This document shows positions 40,617 through 49,937 of a DNA stretch of 64,000 nucleotides, piece after piece. A model generated the notes under the pieces. It saw only the letters and a list, made by a program, of their open reading frames with translations. It ran no database searches and was not told the origin of the DNA. Each line of letters opens with the position of its first letter. Positions within the stretch are counted from its first letter, which is position 1. Both the position numbers and the translations under genes were made by a program. The stretch is from Acidimicrobiales bacterium (lineage in GTDB: Bacteria > Actinomycetota > Acidimicrobiia > Acidimicrobiales > UBA8592). The stretch is taken from positions 1-64,000 of the forward strand of contig JASLWO010000056.1 in NCBI GenBank assembly GCA_030740795.1. Reading direction: 5' to 3'.

Positions 40617-41570
40617 ATGATGACACGAGCAATTGTTACCGGTGCCGCTGGATTTATAGGATCTCACCTCTCAGAAAAACTCCTTGCTGAAGGCTACACC
40701 ATTCTAGGGATAGACAATTTTGACCCTTGGTATGACCCGGAAATTAAAAAAGCAAATATTAACAACTGTTTATTGCATGACAACTTTGACCTCATTGACG
40801 CAGATATTAGATCCGTTGATTTCCTATCTCTTTTCAAAGAAGGCGATACGGTTTTCCACCTTGCAGCACGACCAGGAGTTCAAGATTCATGGGGAAACGG
40901 TTTTGCAGATAGCGTTGAAAATAATATTTATGGAACGCAACGCATCTTTGAAGCGGCCTTACATACTGGGGTAAGAAGAGTCGTCTTTGCATCAAGTTCT
41001 TCAATCTACGGCGCTTCTGCTACAGAATTGAAAAGAGAAGTACATCCGATAAGTCCATACGGTGTCTCTAAGGCAGCATGTGAACAATTGGCTGAGGTTT
41101 ACAGAGAACGAGGGTTAGATCTTGTCCCAATGCGTTATTTCACTGTGTATGGTCCTCGACAAAGACCGGATATGGCTATGAATCGTTTATTCAGGGCATC
41201 TCTACCTGGCTCTTTCCGTTTCCCTCTTCGGGGAAATGGTACTCAGCGCAGAGAATTTACATTTGTGAAAGATGTTGTTGAAGCCACTATCAGAGCTGGA
41301 TACACGTTAGAAAATGCCTCATCCGAAGCGTTTGATATCGGTGGAGGGGTTTCTGCCTCTCTTGCTGAAGTAATGGACATGGTTGAAGAAATAGTAGGAT
41401 CATCCATCCGAGTTGATCAACATCCACTTGCAGCCGGAGATCCTCTCATTACAGTTGCTTCCACAGAATCAGCGAAAGAATTACTTGGTTGGGAAGCAAC
41501 AACATCTTTACGTGATGGACTTCAGGAACACTATGAATCATTTAGTGGAAGTTTAACTTTAGTTTCGTAA
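40617..41570 (+). CDS. NAD-dependent epimerase/dehydratase (UDP-sugar epimerase type)
   Basis: A 317-residue extended SDR such as UDP-glucose or UDP-glucuronate 4-epimerase. The Rossmann motif is VTGAAGFIGSHLSEKLL near residue 9, then DNFDPWYDPEIKK. The catalytic elements are ASSSSIYG and PYGVSKAACEQ (Tyr-x3-Lys) near residue 147. The substrate segment YFTVYGPRQRPDMAMNRLF near residue 180 is that of UDP-glucuronate/glucose epimerases. ATG 40617 or 40620 is a better start than the track's TTG. It is divergent from the FAD oxidoreductase and is followed by a GT-C membrane protein, so it may serve envelope polysaccharide synthesis. Confidence 0.85.
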   Translation: MMTRAIVTGAAGFIGSHLSEKLLAEGYTILGIDNFDPWYDPEIKKANINNCLLHDNFDLIDADIRSVDFLSLFKEGDTVFHLAARPGVQDSWGNGFADSVENNIYGTQRIFEAALHTGVRRVVFASSSSIYGASATELKREVHPISPYGVSKAACEQLAEVYRERGLDLVPMRYFTVYGPRQRPDMAMNRLFRASLPGSFRFPLRGNGTQRREFTFVKDVVEATIRAGYTLENASSEAFDIGGGVSASLAEVMDMVEEIVGSSIRVDQHPLAAGDPLITVASTESAKELLGWEATTSLRDGLQEHYESFSGSLTLVS

Positions 41571-41590
41571 CCCGATATCTATTCAGGGCT

Positions 41591-43087
41591 TCAGCTCTTT
41601 TCAAAAACCCTTTTAGAAACACTCAATTTCTTTCTCGTTCCTTCAATCATGAGTACGTTTGATGTTTCTCTGTATCGAAGGGCTGGATTACTCGATTGAA
41701 CAATTTGCTTTTTCAACACAGTCAAAATTATTGCTAATCCTAGGGCGGTGAGCCACGCAGCATTAAGCAAGACCGCTCGCTGGTCAAAATCTGTGAAGTC
41801 CGGGGATATCGCTGAAATTGATTGATAAATCGGATAACTAGTTTCATGAAAATCAACGACCAGTGTTCTTCGGTCAGTAGTCGCTTCAAAGGCCAGCCAT
41901 AACCAGGCCGTTGTCCCACTAAGGCCACCAATAAAGATAAACCACTTCCATATTTTGCTTTTCTCAGCAAGAATCGCCATGGCAATAATAGCTGCGGGGA
42001 GAATAACAACGAGTTGTCTTCCCGGCCACCACCAACCATGCATTGTTAGAGCAACCCACGTAGCTACCCCCCAACCAACACAAATACAAAAAACCAAATC
42101 TAAGGAATTTTTTACTCGATTTCGTAGAAGTGAAGCTACCGAAGGGACCAGTGCAAAAAACGCTGGAGTCCAAGGTATAAGCCCAAATTGTTCATCAAAT
42201 AGGAGGCCCGATAAACGCCGTGTTCGAGCTGGAATATTAGGGCTTCTCCCAAAGACCTCAAATTCTCCATTTACAAAATGGTCTCCAGTAGCGTATACCG
42301 TCCAACCTCCATAAATTCTCTTGTGAACAATGAGATAGGCTGCAGCTAAAACGATCATTATCCCTGTGAATACTGCGAGTTTTCTTTTTTCCGCTTTCCA
42401 GTTTCGTAGAAGAAATAGTAGGGCTATAGCAATCGTTACCGGAACGTATTTCACGGATAACCATGGTAGGGCCGTCAATGTGGCCGCTAAACCTATGATT
42501 TTGTTCTTTGTTATAGGACCTGAGATGATGCCTATGCTCAAAACAACAGCTAATGCTGCTGGCATCTCAGGGTAGATTTGTGTCGCATAGGACGTCATTG
42601 GTGGAGCTGCGAAAAAAATGCCAACGACACCTGCTGCCAGGTTCTCTGAAACATTAAATCTACGAACTGCTACCCATAGCGTTGCCATCGCAGTGAAAGC
42701 CGCAATCGCTGCAAGTGTGATTTTCGCAGCCAACCATCCTCCCAGCCCCATAGGAATTGATAAGAGTAATGGAAGCAATGGATCATGTGGACTGATTCGT
42801 TGACCATCTTCGTTCAAGTCAATCGTTTGTTGATTTAATCGAATCTCGTGAAATGGCAGATATCGCTGTTCGTCAAGTTCATCGCTTATATCCAGGTCGA
42901 AATCTTCGTAAATACTGAGTGCAGTAAGTAAATATTGCGGTTCGTCAACACTGATTTTCGCTCCATATGTGGCCCGTGCATTAATTGCGCTCATAGCTAT
43001 AAGAAAAGTTGTTGCAAAAACAAGAGCTAATTTAAGCGCAAATGACCTAATCAAAGATGTTCCGCCCTTCGGATAACAAGAAACCAT
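41591..43087 (-). CDS. multispanning GT-C-like glycosyltransferase or uncharacterised membrane protein
   Basis: A 498-residue membrane protein with about ten to twelve helices. The first extracytoplasmic loop begins AKISVDEPQYLLTALSIYED, where an Asp-Glu pair directly after helix 1 recalls the catalytic acid of GT-C polyprenyl-phosphate sugar transferases (ArnT/PMT style). Long loops and a C-terminal basic tail (GTRKKLSVSKRVFEK) fit the same plan. I infer a lipid-linked sugar transferase, though specificity is unknown. The start at 43087 overlaps the end of the FbpB gene by 37 bases, so it may be the last gene of the same minus-strand transcript. Confidence 0.6.
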   Translation of the reverse strand: MVSCYPKGGTSLIRSFALKLALVFATTFLIAMSAINARATYGAKISVDEPQYLLTALSIYEDFDLDISDELDEQRYLPFHEIRLNQQTIDLNEDGQRISPHDPLLPLLLSIPMGLGGWLAAKITLAAIAAFTAMATLWVAVRRFNVSENLAAGVVGIFFAAPPMTSYATQIYPEMPAALAVVLSIGIISGPITKNKIIGLAATLTALPWLSVKYVPVTIAIALLFLLRNWKAEKRKLAVFTGIMIVLAAAYLIVHKRIYGGWTVYATGDHFVNGEFEVFGRSPNIPARTRRLSGLLFDEQFGLIPWTPAFFALVPSVASLLRNRVKNSLDLVFCICVGWGVATWVALTMHGWWWPGRQLVVILPAAIIAMAILAEKSKIWKWFIFIGGLSGTTAWLWLAFEATTDRRTLVVDFHETSYPIYQSISAISPDFTDFDQRAVLLNAAWLTALGLAIILTVLKKQIVQSSNPALRYRETSNVLMIEGTRKKLSVSKRVFEKS

Positions 43088-44655
43088 GTCAATAAGAATG
43101 AAATAATTACGAGAACTAGTGCCATAATTCCTGCTTCGGCCACAAATGCATCTTCAAATGAGCTAAATATACGTGTCGCTAATGTTGAGAATCCTAGTGG
43201 CGAAATGAGGAGCGTAATGGGAAGTTCCTTCATTGTTGACAAAATAACAAGTCCGGCAGCTGCTCCCATACCTGGCGCCATCAATGGAAGATCTATCCGC
43301 ATAAATCTTGAAGTCTTCTGAGCGCCCAGAGTTCTACCAGCATCATGTAATCTCTTGGGAACTGCTGCAACAGCGACTAAAACGATACCCATAGCTAAAG
43401 ATCCAAATCGTACAACATACGAAAAAATTAATAACGCTTTTGTATTATTGAAAAGGTCATAGGCCCAATCTGTTCGAAGTGTCCAAAATCGCATGGAAAG
43501 CGCGACTAAAAGTCCAGGAAGAGCAAACGTCGCAATAACAACTGCATGAGAAAATGTTCCTATCCGAGACTTATAACGCACAACCATATATGCGATCGGG
43601 AGAACCGCTAAAACAGCAGCGATACCAGCAAGCACACTAATAGAAAACGTATTCCAAGCTGATTCCCAAACCTGTTCCCGGTCAATGGTGAGAGGACGAC
43701 CACCTACTGTAGAACGAAAGATGCCATCTGAAGCCCAGTCTCCAATAGCAAGCATTGGAGCCCCGATCGAGAAAACACTGATAAAGGCTGCAAAGAAGAA
43801 TGCTGGTTTCCTCCATTTACCGAGCGAATACTCAAGTGGTTCTCCTATTAGAGCTTCATCCATTTTGAAGGTCACACGTGAAAAGAGTCGTTCAGATATG
43901 ACAATGACACCTGCGAGCAAAAGCAATATGAGACTTAAAGCTAGTGCTACTGACTGATTCGCTAACTGAGACATGAATATCGCTCGCGTTAACGTGTCAT
44001 AACGCATCAATTGCACAGCCCCAAAATCACTAATTGTGTATAAAAAGACGATAAGAGTTCCCGCCGCTATGACAGGACCTGCTTGTGGGAGCACAACTCT
44101 CGTAAAGGTTGTGGCAGGCGACTTACCTAGAACTCTTGCGCTTTCCTCTAGCGACCTCGGTAATTGGCGAAAACGAGCCGCTACAGGTAAATAAACATAT
44201 GGGTAACAAAATAATGTAAGTACTAGCCATGCTCCAAAGAACCCTCGCATTTCAATTGTTTGTTCAATGCCAATGCTTGAGAAAAATCTGTTTGTTAAAC
44301 CACCTGGGTTCATTGTTCGAATAAATGCTGCAGCACCAAGGAATGTAGGGAAAACCAAAGGTATTGGGAGAATAACTCTCCAAACCTTCTTCCCATATAA
44401 ATCAGTTCGGCTAGTTAACCAGGCGAGCAACGTTCCTATTAGGGCGGTTGTTAGAGCAACTGCGAAAGCTAGAGACACGGACCGCCAGAGCGGGGTAAGG
44501 ATTCTTTTCGTCCCTATCAGACTTAATGGATCAGCGTCTTCTGTGAAATTCCTTAAGACAAGATAAATGCCTGGAAAACTAAAGAGGAAGGCCAGAAGGA
44601 ATACAGCTGTCCTGAGTCCTGCCGGAGCACCTCGCTTAATTTGTATTTCGGTCAC
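43051..44655 (-). CDS. fbpB: iron(III) ABC transporter permease, FbpB type (fused)
   Basis: A 534-residue protein with twelve helices in two repeated permease halves, each carrying the EAA-type loop: RSLEESARVLGKSPATTFTRV near residue 165 and LHDAGRTLGAQKTSRFMRID near residue 430. This fused layout is typical of the Fbp/Sfu/Fut ferric-ion importers. The gene follows fbpA with a GTGA overlap (start GTG 44655), so both are coupled. The ATP-binding gene is not adjacent; a matching fbpC lies at 48810, across a plus-strand glycosyltransferase and the Fea1-like gene. The system imports Fe3+ delivered by FbpA. Confidence 0.88.
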   Translation of the reverse strand: MTEIQIKRGAPAGLRTAVFLLAFLFSFPGIYLVLRNFTEDADPLSLIGTKRILTPLWRSVSLAFAVALTTALIGTLLAWLTSRTDLYGKKVWRVILPIPLVFPTFLGAAAFIRTMNPGGLTNRFFSSIGIEQTIEMRGFFGAWLVLTLFCYPYVYLPVAARFRQLPRSLEESARVLGKSPATTFTRVVLPQAGPVIAAGTLIVFLYTISDFGAVQLMRYDTLTRAIFMSQLANQSVALALSLILLLLAGVIVISERLFSRVTFKMDEALIGEPLEYSLGKWRKPAFFFAAFISVFSIGAPMLAIGDWASDGIFRSTVGGRPLTIDREQVWESAWNTFSISVLAGIAAVLAVLPIAYMVVRYKSRIGTFSHAVVIATFALPGLLVALSMRFWTLRTDWAYDLFNNTKALLIFSYVVRFGSLAMGIVLVAVAAVPKRLHDAGRTLGAQKTSRFMRIDLPLMAPGMGAAAGLVILSTMKELPITLLISPLGFSTLATRIFSSFEDAFVAEAGIMALVLVIISFLLTWFLVIRRAEHL

Positions 44656-45719
44656 CTATTAAGGATGCCACTAGCCTCAATGATTCGCGACGCTTCTTCG
44701 AAACCTCCACCAAGTTTATCAAAATCAACTGAACCTATTTCCAACGCTGTTAGCTCAGGCAGAGCAGCATTTGGAACAACTCCAGCTGCTAGAGGATATT
44801 CAAATGTGCGATCAGTGAAATATTGTTGAACGGAAGCAGTCAAAAGATATCCGAGTAGGTCTTCAGCAGCTTCAACATTCTCTGACGAACCAAGCACAGT
44901 CGCAGCAGTAATTACCAGAAGAGACCCGATGTCATCATCACTAAAAGCATAATTTAAAGCTTTATGACTATCACCATTTACTGCTACCTCTTGGTAGTTG
45001 TAATAGTGATTGACCAATCCCATTGAAATTTCACCGCGTCCGGCTGCTTCAACGATTGACCGATTGTTAGGGTAGTATTTTGCTCCATTGTCTACCATGT
45101 CTTTTAACCATTGGGATGCAGTATCTGTCCCATACTGATCCATAAAGACGGTAAACCAATCAATGAAAGACCCATTAGTTCCAGGTATAGCCACCTTGCC
45201 CTCAAACTCTGGCCCCGTTAGATCAAAGACTGAATCTGGAAGAGTTTCTGGGCTGTATTCATCAGTGTTGTATACCAGAACACGCTTTCTTCCAGAGAAA
45301 CCAACCCATGTTCCAGCCGCAGAATGATTTTGCTCCTCCACTAACGAAAGTACCTCGTCATCAATTGTCCCTAATAGCCCTTTTGATTCAAGATACCCAA
45401 CTGGCCCTGGCGAACGGGAAAGGAAAACATCCGCTTGCGTCTTATCCCCTTCTTCGTTTAAGAGAAGAGCTAAATCAGTTGATGCCCCCCATCGCACTTG
45501 AACAGTTGTTCCAGTTTCACAAGCAAAAGCTTCAAGAACAGGATTTATAAGATTTTCAGTGCGTCCGGAATAGATCGTTACTGACCTTCCATTCCCATCA
45601 GAGCATTCACCGCTATAAATTTCAGCGGCCCTTCCATCAAGGAATTCAGGGTCGCTTCCACCACAGCCAGTAAGTAGGGTTGTTACTAAAATTGTTGAAA
45701 GAAGTATACGTAAAGCCAT
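44652..45719 (-). CDS. fbpA: iron(III) ABC transporter substrate-binding lipoprotein, FbpA type
   Basis: A 355-residue periplasmic/extracytoplasmic binding protein. The lipoprotein signal is ILLSTILVTTLLTGC with the lipidated Cys at 19. The family core follows: SVTIYSGRTENLINPVLEAF, DVFLSRSPGPVGYLESKGLL near residue 135 and VAIPGTNGSFIDWF near residue 180. Tyr residues near the C-terminal part (NHYYNYQEVAV) fit the iron-ligand tyrosine pair of FbpA/FutA proteins. It leads the fbpAB pair. A TTAGGGTAGCTTTA element 48 bases upstream on the minus strand resembles the DtxR-type palindrome, so iron repression is likely. Confidence 0.88.
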   Translation of the reverse strand: MALRILLSTILVTTLLTGCGGSDPEFLDGRAAEIYSGECSDGNGRSVTIYSGRTENLINPVLEAFACETGTTVQVRWGASTDLALLLNEEGDKTQADVFLSRSPGPVGYLESKGLLGTIDDEVLSLVEEQNHSAAGTWVGFSGRKRVLVYNTDEYSPETLPDSVFDLTGPEFEGKVAIPGTNGSFIDWFTVFMDQYGTDTASQWLKDMVDNGAKYYPNNRSIVEAAGRGEISMGLVNHYYNYQEVAVNGDSHKALNYAFSDDDIGSLLVITAATVLGSSENVEAAEDLLGYLLTASVQQYFTDRTFEYPLAAGVVPNAALPELTALEIGSVDFDKLGGGFEEASRIIEASGILNR

Positions 45720-45752
45720 GGAGAGGAATATATCCCGATTTTTCCAAAAATG

Positions 45753-45769
45753 TAAAGCTACCCTAACAT
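45753..45769. promoter_or_regulatory. divergent fbpA/glycosyltransferase promoter with imperfect DtxR-like box
   Basis: Minus strand TTAGGGTAGCTTTA (45766-45753) is an imperfect version of TTAGGCATGCCTAA. TAACAT (45764-45769) is the apparent -10 of the plus-strand gene, six bases before its ATG. A regulator bound here could control both directions. Confidence 0.4.
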
Positions 45770-45775
45770 ATTGTT

Positions 45776-47398
45776 ATGATTTTTAAAGCACAGCGAGAAC
45801 GGATGAAGAATCCTTGGGTTATCCTCACGACGGCCATTTTAAGTTTCGGGATTGCAGCCATCATTATTATCCAATTACTTGATTTCTCCGCATTTAAAGA
45901 TTCAATTAACCAAGCTGCTGATGAACCGGCGCAAGTAGTCATCGCACTCGGAGTGTTCTGCATAGCTTTCCTTTTCAGAGCGATTGCCTGGAAGAAAGTT
46001 CTTCCATCGATATCTCTTGGACAGAGTTTGGCTGGCATCCATCTCTCGCTTGGTGCAAACCATGTTCTCCCCCTCAGGTTGGGAGAACCACTTCGAATCG
46101 TCAGTATTATCAAACGAAGCGACACATCACTTGATGCAGCAACCGCTTCCACCCTCACGTTACGGGCAGCTGACATTCTCAGCGTTATCGTTATCGGAAT
46201 TGTTGTCGCTCCTTCAGCGTTTTCAGATCTTCTTGGCTGGATTGGCTGGTTACTGATCGGCATAATCGCAATTGTCGCTATTGGGTCATGGCGGTGGTTG
46301 AAAAAAATTATTCAAAATAATACTGATGTTAAATTACCCGGGCCATTAGCCCTTGGCTTATCAGCTTCAGCATGGTTACTTGAATCTGTATTGGTTTGGC
46401 AATGCGCACATTGGGCCGGCCTAGATATTTCGTGGAGCGATGCCTTGTTGGTAACAACAGTTGCAGTTGCGGCGCAAATAGCTGCAATCGCTCCGGGAGG
46501 GTTTGGAACGTATGAGGCAGCAGCTGTAGCCGCATATGTCGCGCTTGGTTATGACGCTGACATAGCCCTTGTAGCTTCTTTAACCGCCCACGCACTCAAA
46601 ACGTCATATTCCCTAATAGTTGGAGGTATAGCAATGGTTACCCCGAAACCAAGTTTGGTTGGCAGATTTAGATTACAGAAAACAGATGAACTTTCTCCGG
46701 AGATTCCAACTTCGTTGAACCCTGTTCTGCTATTTCTCCCAGCTTTTAATGAAGAAGATGCAGTCGCTGATTGTATTAAGAGAGCTCCGTCCCAAGTGTG
46801 CGGTTTGGATGTGCATTGCCTCATTATTGACGATGGATCCACAGACCGTACGGCAGATGTTGCGCGCGGGGCTGGTGCTGAAGTTCTTTCCTTAGAAAAA
46901 AACCAAGGTTTAGGTGCAGCTGTTCGAGTTGGATTATCTGAAGGTGTTAAGAGAGAATCCAGTGCCGTTATTTTTGCAGATGCAGATGGCGAGTACCCCC
47001 CAGAAGAATTAGAAAATCTTGTCGCTCCGATAGTTCAAGGAAAGGCTGATTACGTTGTCGGGAGTAGATTCCTAGGGGATATTGAATTTATGCGCCCTCA
47101 TAGACGTTTTGGGAATTTAGTGCTGACCCGGATTCTCTCAATAATTGCTAGAAGGCGTATCACGGATGGACAAACTGGTTATCGAGCGTTCTCTCCACGT
47201 GCCGCTAAAGCCGCTGAAGTTATTCACGACTTTAATTATGCCCAAATTATTACCTTGGATTTATTGGCAAAGGGTTACATCTATCTAGAAGTGCCAATTA
47301 GTTATCACTTTCGGACAACAGGTGAAAGCTTCGTGAAGCTCTTCCCTTATCTACGTAAGGTCGTTCCTGCCGTTTATCGAGAATTAAATTCGGTATAA
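45776..47398 (+). CDS. fusion of a flippase-like/UPF0104 membrane domain with a GT2 glycosyltransferase
   Basis: A 540-residue protein. Residues 1-285 form about eight helices of the LPG_synthase_TM/UPF0104 type (NQAADEPAQVVIALG, ALLVTTVAVAAQIAAIAPGG, the conserved RxxD-like segment RAADILSVIVIG). Residues 315-520 are a dolichyl-phosphate mannosyltransferase-like GT2 domain: FLPAFNEEDAVADCI, IIDDGSTDRTADVA, FADADGEYPPEEL (the DxD-type site) and TDGQTGYRAFSPRAA. I infer transfer of a nucleotide sugar to a polyprenyl carrier, with the membrane domain as a possible flippase. The gene looks leaderless, with TAACAT six bases before ATG, sharing a divergent region with fbpA. Confidence 0.75.
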   Translation: MIFKAQRERMKNPWVILTTAILSFGIAAIIIIQLLDFSAFKDSINQAADEPAQVVIALGVFCIAFLFRAIAWKKVLPSISLGQSLAGIHLSLGANHVLPLRLGEPLRIVSIIKRSDTSLDAATASTLTLRAADILSVIVIGIVVAPSAFSDLLGWIGWLLIGIIAIVAIGSWRWLKKIIQNNTDVKLPGPLALGLSASAWLLESVLVWQCAHWAGLDISWSDALLVTTVAVAAQIAAIAPGGFGTYEAAAVAAYVALGYDADIALVASLTAHALKTSYSLIVGGIAMVTPKPSLVGRFRLQKTDELSPEIPTSLNPVLLFLPAFNEEDAVADCIKRAPSQVCGLDVHCLIIDDGSTDRTADVARGAGAEVLSLEKNQGLGAAVRVGLSEGVKRESSAVIFADADGEYPPEELENLVAPIVQGKADYVVGSRFLGDIEFMRPHRRFGNLVLTRILSIIARRRITDGQTGYRAFSPRAAKAAEVIHDFNYAQIITLDLLAKGYIYLEVPISYHFRTTGESFVKLFPYLRKVVPAVYRELNSV

Positions 47399-47471
47399 CC
47401 ATAATTTTACTATCTACTAATTTTATATTTTTAAGATTTCTATCGTGAAATGTTTTCAGTTTTAAAAAGGT

Positions 47472-47478
47472 TGCCTAA
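47472..47478 (+). promoter_or_regulatory. half-site of the DtxR-like palindrome (TGCCTAA) upstream of Fea1-like gene
   Basis: The sequence AAAAGGTTGCCTAA ends in TTGCCTAA and matches 9 of 14 positions of the palindrome at 39074. It is about 48 bases before the Fea1-like start. Suggestive only. Confidence 0.25.
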
Positions 47479-47525
47479 GATATTAAGTTAAGTAACCCTT
47501 ACACCCCAAATAAATGGAGGAAATT

Positions 47526-48740
47526 TTGAAATCCAAAAAATTTTTACTTTTAATCTTGCCGATCGTAGCTGTTTTCAGCATGGTTGCGGCAAGCTGCGGT
47601 GATGATGATGGTGGATCAGTCAGGAATCTAGATAGCTCCGAGAGCTCATCTGGTTCTGGCTCTAGTTCCAGCTCAGCATCCGCATCAGGCTCTAGCTCCG
47701 GCTCTAGCTCAGCATCCGCAGTAGCTTCTGCATCCGCATCCGCTTCAGGTTCTGGATCTGCTTCGACAGCAGCCGGTGGACCAACAGCTGATGCAACAGC
47801 AGCTGACGGCGGATACGCATATGCATCAAACATCGACTCCCATCGTCTAGTAGTTCTAGACATCTGTGATATCAACGCAATCGTTGGTGATTACAAGTGG
47901 AGTGAAATTTCTGAAATTTACGCCAATGGTGTTAATTCAGTAAAATCAGATGGTTCAGTCCGGACAATCGGCGGCTTTGCAGCTGGTGAAGGCAAAAAAC
48001 ATGGTCTTGATACATACTATGGAACTGCTACACCCCTAAATGATTTTGTCAGCGATGCCCTTAATGGAACAGGCGTATGGGCTGGCGAATCAGATGCTGT
48101 CCGTAAACAAGGAGTCCAAAAAGGAATCATGAATCAAACCATGATTGCTTGGGTAGTCCACGAACTTAACTCAGCACTTGCTAAAGCAGCTGATGGTAAT
48201 TTCGATGCAGCCTCAGGTGCCCCACATAACTGGGATGAAGCCTGGGCGTTCTACCACGGATCAGACCCATCATGTGGTCCATTTGCAACAGCTAACAAGC
48301 GTGCTAAAGACTTTGGCACACAAGGCGTCGATGGAGAGACAGCTCTAGCTAATGAAGGTCTCCTCAAAGCTATGAACGATGGCAGAGATGCTCTTCTCGC
48401 TGGTGATGAAGCCGGTGCAATAGCTGCAACACGTGATGCTGTAAAGCATGTCTTTATTACATATGCTCAAGCAACGATTAAGTATGCAAGCAAGGTCTAC
48501 TCAGATCTTGAAGCTGGTGATGCTGAAGCAGCAAGAGTGCATCAAGCTGAAGGTTGGGCGTTCTTCCGAATAATTGAACCTATTCTCGGAAACAACGGCA
48601 TTGATACCTCAGCAATTGATTCAATTCTCAATATGGAGAATGAACCAGGGTCTGGAAGCGTCGCCGACATTCAGGCTGTGCTTGACCCAGTAATTGCCGA
48701 CTTTGGCATAACTCCTGAAGAATTTGGCTCATACGGCTGA
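47526..48740 (+). CDS. Fea1-like (low-iron-inducible) lipoprotein
   Basis: A 404-residue exported lipoprotein resembling the FEA1/low-iron-inducible periplasmic family, which assists iron assimilation in algae and some bacteria. The signal peptide is KKFLLLILPIVAVFSMVAASC with the lipidated Cys, then an acidic patch and a ~45-residue Ser/Ala/Gly linker. The folded part contains ICDINAIVGDYKWSEISEIY, then AWAFYHGSDPSCGPF near residue 240 and EGWAFFRIIEPIL near residue 345, the repeated AWxFY/F segments of the family. The start is TTG 47526, five bases after GGAGG. The permeases and ATPase of a ferric importer flank it. A strong terminator follows. Confidence 0.7.
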   Translation: MKSKKFLLLILPIVAVFSMVAASCGDDDGGSVRNLDSSESSSGSGSSSSSASASGSSSGSSSASAVASASASASGSGSASTAAGGPTADATAADGGYAYASNIDSHRLVVLDICDINAIVGDYKWSEISEIYANGVNSVKSDGSVRTIGGFAAGEGKKHGLDTYYGTATPLNDFVSDALNGTGVWAGESDAVRKQGVQKGIMNQTMIAWVVHELNSALAKAADGNFDAASGAPHNWDEAWAFYHGSDPSCGPFATANKRAKDFGTQGVDGETALANEGLLKAMNDGRDALLAGDEAGAIAATRDAVKHVFITYAQATIKYASKVYSDLEAGDAEAARVHQAEGWAFFRIIEPILGNNGIDTSAIDSILNMENEPGSGSVADIQAVLDPVIADFGITPEEFGSYG

Positions 48741-48759
48741 TTCTCAAAGTTCTAGAAAG

Positions 48760-48790
48760 AGCCGGGTCCTGAAAAGGGCCCGGCTTTTTT
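48760..48790 (+). terminator. intrinsic terminator after the Fea1-like gene
   Basis: AGCCGGGTCCT / AGGGCCCGGCT with a GAAA loop and one G-U pair, followed by T6 (48785-48790). A strong rho-independent terminator on the plus strand. Confidence 0.92.
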
Positions 48791-48809
48791 AATTACGTCG
48801 TCGTGACTT

Positions 48810-49892
48810 CTATCGTGGGAAGCTAACGGAGGTTAATCCAGAATGCTTAACATCTACACGATCTCCAGCTTTATAAGAAGGAGCTCCGCCACGTCGACAA
48901 CGGAGGTCAATTCCCGGTGAAGTTTGAATTTCGTATACAGTGTCATGTCCAAAATAATCAACCCGAGTGATTAACGCATCAGATCCTTCAACAAGAAGAA
49001 CTTCTTCAGGTCGAACAAGAACCTCAACAGAACCATGAGCCGAGTTACAAAGGTTCACTTTCCCTATTGATGTTTCAGCTACATCTCCTGATGCTAACCC
49101 AGGGATTTTATTGACCTCACCTACAAAGCCGGCAACCCAAGGGGTAACTGGGTGGTGATAAATTTCCCATGGTGTGTCCTGCTGAATAACACGGCCTTCG
49201 TTCATCACAGCAACCTGATCGCCAAGAGTAAATGCTTCGTCTTGATCATGGGTAACAAAAACACTTGTGACATTCAACATTTTTAGAAGGTCAGCGACTT
49301 CTGATCGAACTTCAACACGTAACCCTGTATCCAAACTAGAAAACGGCTCATCAAGTAAAAGAATAGAAGGCTGGGGTGCTAGCGCACGAGCTAAGGCCAC
49401 ACGTTGTTGCTGGCCTCCAGAGAGTGATGATGGGAGTCGGTCAGCGAGTTCACTGATACCAACCATTTCCAGAAGTTCCATTGTTTGTGTACTAGGTATT
49501 TTTCTTTCAGAACGATTGAGTCCAAAAACAATATTCTCAAGAACAGTTAAATGGGGGAATAGCGCCCAATCTTGAAACACCAATCCAATGTTTCTTTGTT
49601 CAGGAGGTGTAGAGAAACCATCTGAAGCCACCCGTTCCCCATCAAGGTGCACGGTCCCAGAGTTTATGGTTTGTAACCCTGCGAGGAGTCGCAAAAGTGT
49701 GGTTTTCCCACAACCGCTCGGGCCAAGTACAGAAAGGGAAGAACCTTGTGGTGCGGAAACACAAACATCCGTGAGGATGCGACTATCTCCTATATCAACA
49801 AAAACCTGATCAACATCTATGCCAGATTCGACTTCTTTAAGAGCAGTCGGATTTTGAGACGGTAATCTACCAACACGTCTATCATCAAGCAT
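48810..49892 (-). CDS. fbpC: iron(III) ABC transporter ATP-binding protein, FbpC type
   Basis: A 360-residue ATPase of the ABC importer family, which powers Fe3+ uptake. Walker A LGPSGCGKTTLLRLLAG is near residue 55, Q-loop LVFQDWALFP, ABC signature LSGGQQQRVALARAL near residue 150, Walker B SILLLDEPFSSLD, and the switch His in VFVTHDQDEA. A C-terminal regulatory TOBE-like domain (VEVLVRPEEVLLVEG) is present, as in FbpC. It lies 3 kb from fbpAB across two plus-strand genes, so the three transporter genes are split. It converges with the Fea1-like gene. Confidence 0.9.
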   Translation of the reverse strand: MLDDRRVGRLPSQNPTALKEVESGIDVDQVFVDIGDSRILTDVCVSAPQGSSLSVLGPSGCGKTTLLRLLAGLQTINSGTVHLDGERVASDGFSTPPEQRNIGLVFQDWALFPHLTVLENIVFGLNRSERKIPSTQTMELLEMVGISELADRLPSSLSGGQQQRVALARALAPQPSILLLDEPFSSLDTGLRVEVRSEVADLLKMLNVTSVFVTHDQDEAFTLGDQVAVMNEGRVIQQDTPWEIYHHPVTPWVAGFVGEVNKIPGLASGDVAETSIGKVNLCNSAHGSVEVLVRPEEVLLVEGSDALITRVDYFGHDTVYEIQTSPGIDLRCRRGGAPSYKAGDRVDVKHSGLTSVSFPR

Positions 49893-49937
49893 GCTTTACA
49901 TAGTAGTCCGTTGCTGGGTTTTCTGCAATCTGCTGCT

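Noticed and set aside
47483-47875. 130-residue Glu/Pro/Ala-rich minus-strand ORF
   Set aside because: Shadow of the Ser-rich linker of the Fea1-like gene.
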